This document shows, piece by piece, positions 1-5,526 of a stretch of 6,291 nucleotides of DNA. The DNA comes from Clostridiales bacterium (GTDB taxonomy: Bacteria > Bacillota > Clostridia > Tissierellales > Sedimentibacteraceae), in contig DNNJ01000425.1 of assembly GCA_003487955.1 (NCBI GenBank), forward strand, positions 1 to 6,291. The letters run 5' to 3'. A program made the position numbers and the translations under genes. The notes under the pieces are model-generated. The model was not told where the DNA came from. It did not search any database and saw only the letters and a program-made list of their open reading frames with translations. Position 1 is the first letter of the stretch. Every line of letters starts with the position of its first letter.

Positions 1-383
1 TTCCATACAGGAACACCTGCAAATTTAGCCAAATCTTCAACAACTCTTTGTTCATAGCCTCTGTATTCAATACCGTCAAAGAATCTCCCAAGCACCTTTG
101 CTGTATCTTCCAATGACTCTTTTTTACCCATCTGAGAGCTGCCTGAATCCAAGAAGGTTACATGTGCACCTTCATCTAATGCAGCAACTTCAAAAGCGCA
201 TCTTGTTCTTGTTGATGTTTTCTCAAACAGTAAAACAATATTTTTCCCCTTCAATAAATAATCGGTAGAGCCTGACCTCTTTTTTCGTTTTAAATCCGCT
301 GACAAGTCAAGTAAATATCTAATCTCTTCCGGTGTAAAATCCATTAATGTTAAAAAACTTCTTCCTTTTAAATTAACTGCCAT
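1..383 (-). CDS. argF: Ornithine carbamoyltransferase, N-terminal 127 residues (runs off left edge)
   Basis: The visible part is the carbamoyl-phosphate-binding domain of an ornithine carbamoyltransferase, a cytoplasmic enzyme that interconverts ornithine plus carbamoyl phosphate with citrulline plus phosphate. The phosphate-binding motif STRTR is at residues 57-61 inside [13 protein letters not shown]. It is followed by SSQMGKKES (82-90), DTAKVLGR (93-100), the DGIEYRGY block (103-110) and the AGVPVW block (122-127), all hallmarks of the family. The start is the ATG at 383, with AAGGAG at 391-396. About 60% of the usual 330 residues lie outside, including the ornithine-contacting loops, so another carbamoyltransferase specificity is not excluded. 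The loop before SSQ reads LDSG where many family members have LGPSG. It lies 45 bases after the cyclodeaminase-like gene with no terminator between, so it is probably co-transcribed. A catabolic (arcB) role fits the neighbours, but biosynthetic argF cannot be ruled out. Confidence 0.93.
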   Translation of the reverse strand, partial: MAVNLKGRSFLTLMDFTPEEIRYLLDLSADLKRKKRSGSTDYLLKGKNIVLLFEKTSTRTRCAFEVAALDEGAHVTFLDSGSSQMGKKESLEDTAKVLGRFFDGIEYRGYEQRVVEDLAKFAGVPVW

Positions 384-428
384 AATTCATCTCCTTAATT
401 TTTGATTATTTAAGCGTATTTTAATGTT

Positions 429-1439
429 CTATATTTCTACAATATTTCCTAATCCTTTTTCTTTTGCTAAATCTATAGCAACTTTACCGGTTACAAGATC
501 TAACAGGGCTAAACCGGTAGCATCAAATACAGTTATGTTATCATCAGATAATCTTCCTTCTTTTTTGCCTGACAATACCTCACCAAGTTCGCCTATAATA
601 GATTCTTTTGTAATAATACCCATTTTATAAGGTATTTCCATTTCGCCAAAACTAGTACACTGTTTTATATCATCAGCAAAGCTTCTTGCATTCCTAAATA
701 TTTCAGGATCAATTTCTTCCTTTCCAATCATATCAGCGCCTATGCAGCTAAAATGCGTTCCCGGTTTGACCCATTCCTTTTTTATTATAGGTGAAGTTGC
801 TCTTGTTATTGTAATTACAACATCAGTATCCTGCAGTACAGCAGGCATATCATTAACGGGTATAAACACTTTATCATTAACTTCTATATTTATGTCCTTT
901 AATCTGCCGGCAATATCTCCCGTAAATTTAACTGCATTTTCATAATCGATCGGATCAATTACTCTAATATTTTCAATTTGAGGCATTTCAATCAATGTTG
1001 CTGCCAACATATAAAATGCCTGACGCCCTGCACCTGCTAATAATAAATTTTTTGAGTTTTTTCGAGCGAGTGCTTTTACTCCTAATGCTGCCGCTGCTCC
1101 GGTTCTCATACTTGTAACAAAGGAAGCATCCATAACACCTAAAGGAACTCCCGTTTTAGAATCAAACACCAGCAACAGTCCGCTAAAACTTGGAATCCCT
1201 AAATCTTTGTTTAAAGGAAAATTGTTTAGAATTTTTGCACCGTGAAGCTTTTCTCCCATTACGTAACCGCTGCGTATGTCCATAACTGCCTTTTCTTCGT
1301 CGAAGTGATATTCTATAGAAGGCCACACAGAGGTTTTCCCGTCAGATTTTTGAATATATACACTCTTAACCCCTTCTATAACCTTATCGAATTCTAAAAC
1401 CTTTTTTATTTCAGATTGACTTAATGCAATAATTTTCAT
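429..1439 (-). CDS. Ornithine cyclodeaminase / mu-crystallin family protein
   Basis: This 336-residue cytoplasmic protein has the full length of the ornithine cyclodeaminase / mu-crystallin family. Members are NAD(P)-dependent and include ornithine cyclodeaminase (ornithine to proline plus ammonia), alanine dehydrogenase and imine reductases. The Rossmann dinucleotide motif GAGRQ is at 136-140. Lys69 (in HGAKIL) and Arg112 (in SMRTGAAAALG) match the substrate-carboxylate-binding residues known from Pseudomonas ornithine cyclodeaminase. Asp236 (in CIGADMIGKEEID) sits at the catalytic aspartate position. All key residues look intact, so the enzyme is probably active. The ATG follows the upstream aminotransferase stop codon with no base between (TAAATG), which indicates translational coupling; a GAGGAAAGGA purine tract at 1445-1454 supplies the ribosome binding site. 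An ornithine carbamoyltransferase next door favours an ornithine-related substrate. That is inference: the family has wide specificity, and motifs alone do not separate cyclodeaminase from dehydrogenase. Confidence 0.9.
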   Translation of the reverse strand: MKIIALSQSEIKKVLEFDKVIEGVKSVYIQKSDGKTSVWPSIEYHFDEEKAVMDIRSGYVMGEKLHGAKILNNFPLNKDLGIPSFSGLLLVFDSKTGVPLGVMDASFVTSMRTGAAAALGVKALARKNSKNLLLAGAGRQAFYMLAATLIEMPQIENIRVIDPIDYENAVKFTGDIAGRLKDINIEVNDKVFIPVNDMPAVLQDTDVVITITRATSPIIKKEWVKPGTHFSCIGADMIGKEEIDPEIFRNARSFADDIKQCTSFGEMEIPYKMGIITKESIIGELGEVLSGKKEGRLSDDNITVFDATGLALLDLVTGKVAIDLAKEKGLGNIVEI

Positions 1440-2603
1440 TTATATCCTTTCCTCATTCTTCATGGGTAATGCTTTACCCTGAGCAACTAATTCTTCAATA
1501 TATTCATCAATAAGCTTCATACCTTCCTCAAGCTCAGTTGCATGTGAAAGTGAGAAGCGGAATGTGTGCGGTAAATAGAAACAGTCACCGTGACATACCA
1601 ATACTCCCTTTTGATCAAGTAGCTCATCACAGAATTTTTCTGCATCTATATCCAAGTTGTAGTGAATCAGGTATGTGGTACCATATGCATCGGCATACTG
1701 GCACAAATATTTATGTCCATCTAGCCATTTATCAACTTTTGCTTTATTTTCATTTATGATTTTTCTACTTCTTGCATAGATTTTATCCACATGCTCAAGA
1801 GCTATAGCAAAAATCCACTCATCAAAGACACCGCCACAAATAGAGTCATACGACCTTCGATTGAACAGTTCTTTTCTTGTTTCAGAATCTTTGCATATAA
1901 TCCAGCCTACTCTCGTTCCGGCCATGGAGTAAATTTTAGAAGAACTGCAAGTAACAATTGCCTTACCATAAATATCAGCAAAAGAAGGCATATACTCTTC
2001 CTTAAGGCCTCTGTACATTTCGTCGCAGACAACCCACGCATCTACATCTTTTGCTATTTTTACAATTTCCTCCATCTCTTTTAATTCCAAAAGAGAGCCC
2101 GTCGGATTGTTTGGATTTGTAAAAAAAATAGCTTTAGTATTATTATCCACAACCTTTCTTACCTCATCAATATCCAGTTTGTATCCTGCTTCAGGCTTAA
2201 GGTGAATCTGACGAACTTCTGCACCTATTGATTTTGGAAGAGAATAAAATTGTTGATAGTTTGGCATTATTGATATTACATTATCGGTTTCTTCAATCAA
2301 AGCAAACACTACTGTGTTGTTTGCACCTGTGCCGCCATGAACCAAAATAACTTCTTCCGGATCAACATTCTTATAAAGATTTGCCACTGCCTTGCGAGTT
2401 CTCGATGTTCCCTCAAAATTTCCATAACCCAGGTTCATGTGCCTCAATTCTTCCATGAAATCTTCCATGCTTTCACCGGTTAATTCGAATAATTCTTCTA
2501 CTGTCAGGGGAAGAACACAGCTTCCACCTAAATATATTTTATTTTTTTCGCTGTCACATGCCGGGTTTAGCCAGTTTTCTAGGACAAAATCATCTATTTT
2601 CAT
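1440..2603 (-). CDS. PLP-dependent aminotransferase, class I/II (fold type I)
   Basis: The 387-residue product is a complete fold-type I PLP enzyme. Visible landmarks are HGGTGANN at 89-96 (cofactor phosphate region), NNPTG at 165-169, Asp194 in VVCDEMYRG (pyridine-nitrogen contact), the Schiff-base lysine Lys223 in SSSKIYSMAGTRVGW, and Arg349 in TFRFSLSH (substrate alpha-carboxylate). The opening LENWL, followed by a family-specific N-terminal segment, recalls the capreomycidine-synthase-like branch of aminotransferases as I remember it; this is a resemblance, not an alignment. The start is the ATG at 2603, because a perfect AGGAGG lies at 2610-2615, six bases upstream. An in-frame ATG at 2624 would add seven residues but has no ribosome binding site. 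It is the first gene of the downstream group, and its stop abuts the cyclodeaminase-like start. The amino donor is unknown; an arginine- or ornithine-type amino acid is a guess from the neighbours. Confidence 0.92.
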   Translation of the reverse strand: MKIDDFVLENWLNPACDSEKNKIYLGGSCVLPLTVEELFELTGESMEDFMEELRHMNLGYGNFEGTSRTRKAVANLYKNVDPEEVILVHGGTGANNTVVFALIEETDNVISIMPNYQQFYSLPKSIGAEVRQIHLKPEAGYKLDIDEVRKVVDNNTKAIFFTNPNNPTGSLLELKEMEEIVKIAKDVDAWVVCDEMYRGLKEEYMPSFADIYGKAIVTCSSSKIYSMAGTRVGWIICKDSETRKELFNRRSYDSICGGVFDEWIFAIALEHVDKIYARSRKIINENKAKVDKWLDGHKYLCQYADAYGTTYLIHYNLDIDAEKFCDELLDQKGVLVCHGDCFYLPHTFRFSLSHATELEEGMKLIDEYIEELVAQGKALPMKNEERI

Positions 2604-2609
2604 TTTTTT

Positions 2610-2615
2610 CCTCCT
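2610..2615 (-). promoter_or_regulatory. Ribosome binding site that fixes the aminotransferase start
   Basis: Perfect AGGAGG on the minus strand, six bases before the ATG at 2603. It lies between this ATG and the in-frame ATG at 2624, so it selects the shorter protein. Confidence 0.85.
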
Positions 2616-2752
2616 AAAATTCATTTAAATAATACTTAATTCTAAATACCGTTATGTCCTTAATCCTCTTTTTACATTTATTTATAGAATAAATAGCCTA
2701 ATAGATTAATGAATTGTTATCCTTAAACTAACATAATAGTTAAGAAAATACA

Positions 2753-2813
2753 AGTCTACGAGCCTATGATAATTTTATGCACAGTATAAATATTATCATA
2801 GACTCTATAGGCT
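2753..2813. promoter_or_regulatory. Nested, mutually exclusive inverted repeats (candidate operator or RNA switch)
   Basis: Three perfect inverted repeats overlap here. CTATGATAAT (2764-2773) pairs with ATTATCATAG (2792-2801) around an 18-base loop. AGCCTAT (2761-2767) pairs with ATAGGCT (2807-2813). AGTCTA (2753-2758) pairs with TAGACT (2799-2804). The arms share bases, so the pairings compete. No T-run follows on the minus strand, so a simple terminator is unlikely. The 10-base arms, about 28 bases centre to centre, overlap possible -35 and -10 boxes, which would suit a dimeric repressor or activator. The function is inferred; the repeats themselves are directly visible. Confidence 0.5.
2772..2799 (-). 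promoter_or_regulatory. Possible promoter of the aminotransferase group
   Basis: On the minus strand, TAAAAT (2772-2777, five of six to TATAAT) lies 16 bases after ATGATA (2794-2799, four of six to TTGACA). Transcription would start near 2765 and give a leader of about 160 bases. An alternative is TTGATT (2883-2888) with TAATAT (2859-2864) at 18-base spacing, each four of six. In such AT-rich DNA, matches like these arise often by chance. Confidence 0.25.
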
Positions 2814-2843
2814 ATTTAGATAAGGTCATTTATGAAATGGAAG

Positions 2844-2869
2844 AAATGCAATGCGTGAATATTACATTT
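2844..2869 (-). terminator. Possible weak terminator after the racemase-like gene
   Basis: About 43 bases past the stop codon, the minus-strand transcript has AAAUGUAAU (2869-2861) able to pair with AUUGCAUUU (2852-2844), nine pairs including one G-U, around an eight-base loop. It is followed by a pyrimidine-rich tail (UUCUUCC) rather than a clean U-run. The stem is AT-rich and weak, so some read-through into the aminotransferase group is plausible. Confidence 0.28.
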
Positions 2870-2911
2870 GCTTTCTTGACGCAATCAATACTATCGGATA
2901 TTAGTTCTCTT

Positions 2912-3685
2912 TCATAAAAATCTGAATAACGAGCCATATCCTTTTACTTCTCCATTATAATCAATCTTTTTTAATGCAGAAAATAGTGATACCTGATTAC
3001 TTGACAACATAATTATTCCTAACTTAGCCTCTAATAACTCCATAATTTCGATTGTTCTCGAATTTGTACAGCTAATAAAAGTACCATCCACATCCGGTGT
3101 CTTTTCATACATAGTCATTACTCTTTCAGCATATTTTACAGGTACAACACGTACTATTTCATTGTCAAGTGTGCACTGCTCACCGGTAATATTTTCAACA
3201 GTTATACCTAATTGTTCAATAAATGCCTTTTCTTCAACATTAATTGAATCAAGGTATGGTGTTGCCATATTTATTTTTTTGCAGCCCGTTACCTTTAACG
3301 CCTCTAACAGTCCTGTTGAGGTTGTTGTAGCAGGAATTCCACCAGCCGCGTCAGACATTCTTTTAGATAATTTTTCATCCCAGCCAGGACCACCAAGAAA
3401 ACTACCTGCAGTACATGCAAATACAATAACATCTACCTCACATGATGCTAACTGTTTTGATAACCTCTCAATCTCATTGGAATTTACCATATTCCAAATG
3501 TCTTCCGGTTCTGAACTGTCATTATCTATTGAAATACGAGCTACATGGAATGATACATCATCTGGCAACGCCATATGCCATTCTTTTTCAAGCGACAGAC
3601 TAGATGCAATATAAATTACACCAATTTTTACACTCCATTTTGACCTTTCTTCAATTACTTTCTTTTCTTCTTTAGTAAGCTCCAT
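2912..3685 (-). CDS. Asp/Glu racemase / maleate isomerase superfamily protein
   Basis: The 257-residue cytoplasmic product belongs to the cofactor-independent superfamily that includes aspartate/glutamate racemases, maleate cis-trans isomerase, hydantoin racemases and arylmalonate decarboxylase. Cys91 in FACTAGSF and Cys206 in ISCTNSRT are the two cysteines that flank the active site. SSNQVSLFSAL at 228-238 is the typical third block. Having both cysteines favours racemase or cis-trans isomerase chemistry over arylmalonate decarboxylase, which keeps only one. The SSNQ and CTNSRT blocks look closest to the maleate isomerase branch. The start is the ATG at 3685, with AAGGAG at 3691-3696. A GTG at 3700 in the same frame would overlap that ribosome binding site and is rejected. 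It is the last gene of the transporter operon, 36 bases after the LUD gene, so it probably acts on the imported compound or its first product. The substrate is unknown. Confidence 0.85.
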   Translation of the reverse strand: MELTKEEKKVIEERSKWSVKIGVIYIASSLSLEKEWHMALPDDVSFHVARISIDNDSSEPEDIWNMVNSNEIERLSKQLASCEVDVIVFACTAGSFLGGPGWDEKLSKRMSDAAGGIPATTTSTGLLEALKVTGCKKINMATPYLDSINVEEKAFIEQLGITVENITGEQCTLDNEIVRVVPVKYAERVMTMYEKTPDVDGTFISCTNSRTIEIMELLEAKLGIIMLSSNQVSLFSALKKIDYNGEVKGYGSLFRFL

Positions 3686-3690
3686 TTTTT

Positions 3691-3696
3691 CTCCTT
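3691..3696 (-). promoter_or_regulatory. Ribosome binding site that fixes the racemase-like start
   Basis: AAGGAG on the minus strand, five bases before the ATG at 3685. It lies inside the reading frame if the upstream GTG at 3700 is taken as the start, so it argues for the shorter 257-residue protein. Confidence 0.8.
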
Positions 3697-3721
3697 TCAC
3701 TCTAATGTTCTTAATGTAAAA

Positions 3722-4462
3722 TTAAAATCCCAATTCCTCTCCTACAATTATAATATGGTAATCAGATTCTATAGGTCGTTTATGCAAAATAGTCGTAATG
3801 TTACAAAATCTATTCGGTGAACTACAACGTATGCATGCTCCGCTTTTAACACTGGGGCATACTTCACCGTACTTTATTTTATTCATTGGTGCAGCCACAT
3901 TAGAAATTCTATCCCTGGCTGCAGCCTCATTGGAGACAACCTTATTGATTCCGACTATCATAATTATTGTGTCAGCACCGTAGAGGCTGCCGGCAATTCT
4001 ATTTCCTACACCATCGACGTTTACGATTTCGCCCTCCATAGTAATGGCATTAGCACTTAATACGAACACATCGCTTGTCAAATAGTCTGCTAAAATGTCT
4101 CTTGCTTGCTCTCTTGTGGGAGCTTTTACATAACCATATTCATCACTGTTATATCCATGAAGATTTAACGCTGCCACATTAGGAATAAGTTCACAATCCC
4201 TTTTTCTTAAGTCTCCTTCCATGTCCAATTCATAAAAGCTGTGAGAATCCCCTATGCCTACAATACTGCCATCCGGTATAAGAGAATGAAGCAGACTCGC
4301 TGCTTCTCCCTTCGTTTCTACATAATAAGCTTCAAATAAATTCTTTTTTAATGCCTTTACCAGTGCCTCACCCTTATTCTTGTATAATTCTTTCTTTATT
4401 TCCTCAATATTATGTGTAACAGCTTTTAGAGGCACATTTACTTCTTGTCTAAGTTTACGCAT
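3722..4462 (-). CDS. Stand-alone LUD-domain (DUF162, LutC/YkgG-like) protein with Cys cluster
   Basis: The 246-residue product is a LUD-domain protein. Recognisable blocks are VGIGDSHSFYELD at 68-80, SANAITMEGEIVNVDGVGNR at 136-155, VGINKVVSNEAAARDR at 170-185 and the tail SGACIRCSSPNRFCN at 207-221. The best-known relatives, LutC and LutB, act in lactate oxidation with an iron-sulfur partner LutA, but neither LutA nor LutB is in the window. Cys202, Cys210, Cys213 and Cys220 form a Cx7CxxCx6C pattern that could hold a metal or an iron-sulfur cluster. Many anaerobes carry single LUD proteins of this shape with no assigned reaction. The start is the ATG at 4462, with AAGGAG at 4471-4476 inside the end of dctP. 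Only three bases separate the two genes, so they are translated as a unit. A link to metabolism of the TRAP substrate is inferred from this position. Confidence 0.88.
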   Translation of the reverse strand: MRKLRQEVNVPLKAVTHNIEEIKKELYKNKGEALVKALKKNLFEAYYVETKGEAASLLHSLIPDGSIVGIGDSHSFYELDMEGDLRKRDCELIPNVAALNLHGYNSDEYGYVKAPTREQARDILADYLTSDVFVLSANAITMEGEIVNVDGVGNRIAGSLYGADTIIMIVGINKVVSNEAAARDRISNVAAPMNKIKYGEVCPSVKSGACIRCSSPNRFCNITTILHKRPIESDYHIIIVGEELGF

Positions 4463-4465
4463 TTA

Positions 4466-5497
4466 CTATTCTCCTTTGCTTCGCTCAATATCTGAATCAA
4501 ATAAGTCGAGAACCTCCTGTCCTGATTCACCAATCTCATCGACAAAAGCTTTTCTAGGTGCCGCACCAACTATTTCCTTCCATTCAGCCTTTGTTTCTTC
4601 AGAAACATCAATAATTTCCAAATCAGGTTTCCTCTCCTTTATCTGTTCTAAAGAGTCATCTGCAATCTGAGTTCTGTTTGCTAATGCTGCGGTATTTACC
4701 TTCATGAAAGCATTTGATAACTTTTCCTTTTCTTCATCTGTTAAGCCATTATAAAAACCACTATTCGTAATAACCACATCCTGTACGCATTGGTGATTAG
4801 AAAGCAACAAGTATTTCTGTACTTCAAAAAAATTATTGGAGTTAATAATTGTAAGCGGATTTGTTTGTCCATCTGCAGTGCCAAGCTGCAATGCACTATA
4901 TATCTCCGAATAAGTAATTGTTGTAGGAGATGCACCAAAAGCCCTTACATTAGCGATATCAATGAAATTATTCATTGCTCTTATTGTCTGGCCATTGAAG
5001 TCTTCTAATCTACCTAATTTCTTATTGCTTGTGAAATTGCTAAAAGTTTCTGGATACCAGTCCAAAATCTCCAACCCTTTATCCGAAACTAAATCATTAA
5101 TATAACTAACCGCTTCGCCCTCTCTAAAGATGTATGATAATTGTTCATTATCTTCAGGAAGTGCATAAGCAATAGTAAATATTTGTGCTTCTGGAACAAT
5201 GTTTGCAAGTGCCAAGGAATAAACCTGAGCAAATTCGCTGCCGCCACCAAGTACTAATTCCATTCTCTGCTCATCATTGCCAAGTTGTTCGGCACCAAAA
5301 AGTTCAACTGTTACATTGTCAAATTCTTCCTCAATGTACTGTTTAACTAAATCAGCATATTGATCAAGCTCATCTCCGTTTCTACCGGTATGTGCATATT
5401 TCCAAACTTTCTGCTCAGTGCCGCCATCATTGTCTCCGCAAGCACTCAATGATAATACTAATACAACTGTTAATAATAGAATTAAAATCTTTTTCAT
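4466..5497 (-). CDS. dctP: TRAP transporter substrate-binding lipoprotein, DctP family
   Basis: The 343-residue protein starts with a lipoprotein signal peptide: MKK, a hydrophobic run, then the lipobox LSAC with the lipid-attached Cys20. The acidic-glycine linker GDNDGG follows. This places it on the outer face of the membrane, as expected in a Gram-positive. The DctP signature spans about 169-214: GQTIRAM with Arg173 at the position of the conserved arginine that salt-bridges the ligand carboxylate, then FGASPTTITYSEIYSALQLG and DGQTNP. Many relatives have DGQENP, so the Glu is Thr here. Hence the cargo is very probably a carboxylate, but its identity cannot be read. It delivers ligand to the DctQ/DctM membrane pair; DctM is encoded 29 bases upstream. 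AAGGAG lies at 5504-5509, six bases before the ATG at 5497. Confidence 0.95.
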   Translation of the reverse strand: MKKILILLLTVVLVLSLSACGDNDGGTEQKVWKYAHTGRNGDELDQYADLVKQYIEEEFDNVTVELFGAEQLGNDEQRMELVLGGGSEFAQVYSLALANIVPEAQIFTIAYALPEDNEQLSYIFREGEAVSYINDLVSDKGLEILDWYPETFSNFTSNKKLGRLEDFNGQTIRAMNNFIDIANVRAFGASPTTITYSEIYSALQLGTADGQTNPLTIINSNNFFEVQKYLLLSNHQCVQDVVITNSGFYNGLTDEEKEKLSNAFMKVNTAALANRTQIADDSLEQIKERKPDLEIIDVSEETKAEWKEIVGAAPRKAFVDEIGESGQEVLDLFDSDIERSKGE

Positions 5498-5526
5498 CTC
5501 TTTCTCCTTTCATTTTATCGCTTTAT

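Larger units (their letters stand above)
2690..2818. repeat. Distant 11-base inverted repeat TAAATAGCCTA / TAGGCTATTTA
   Basis: TAAATAGCCTA at 2690-2700 is the exact reverse complement of TAGGCTATTTA at 2808-2818. A third shorter copy, AGCCTAT, is at 2761-2767 between them. The long spacing (107 bases) suits a pair of protein-binding sites or a long-range RNA pairing in the aminotransferase leader. Because the region is AT-rich, part of the match could be chance, but the shared GGC/GCC core argues against a pure composition effect. Confidence 0.55.
2604..2911. other. 308-base non-coding region between the two gene groups
   Basis: No convincing reading frame is present on either strand; the longest ATG-started frames I can trace are about a dozen codons. 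One of these, at 2832 on the plus strand, has a TAAGG-like site but only eight codons. The region is very AT-rich. It holds a possible weak terminator for the racemase-like gene, clustered inverted repeats with a TAGGCTA-type core, possible promoter elements for the aminotransferase group, and the aminotransferase ribosome binding site. It is the only gap longer than 50 bases in the window, so it is where separate control of the two groups would sit. Confidence 0.75.

Noticed and set aside
2604..2624. Upstream ATG at 2624 as the aminotransferase start
   Set aside because: No ribosome binding site precedes it, while a perfect AGGAGG sits six bases before the ATG at 2603.
2711..2722. GAATTGTTATCC, whose complement resembles half of the E. 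coli lac operator
   Set aside because: Only one half-site matches and there is no symmetric partner nearby; in AT-rich DNA this is most likely coincidence.
2761..2813. The large inverted repeat as an intrinsic terminator of the racemase-like gene
   Set aside because: No T-run follows either arm on the minus strand, and it lies about 100 bases past the stop codon; a regulatory role fits better.
2832..2858. Eight-codon plus-strand frame after a TAAGG-like site
   Set aside because: Too short, divergent from all other genes, and without any supporting feature.
3162..3614. 150-codon open frame on the plus strand opposite the racemase-like gene
   Set aside because: It lies wholly inside a well-supported minus-strand gene, has no good ribosome binding site and no recognisable domain. 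It is a frame shadow.
3686..3700. GTG at 3700 as the racemase-like start
   Set aside because: It would put the AAGGAG at 3691-3696 inside the gene and has no comparable site of its own; the ATG at 3685 is well placed.
4380..4670. 96-codon plus-strand open frame across the dctP/LUD junction
   Set aside because: Opposite two convincing genes, with no motif and a serine-rich composition typical of an antisense shadow.
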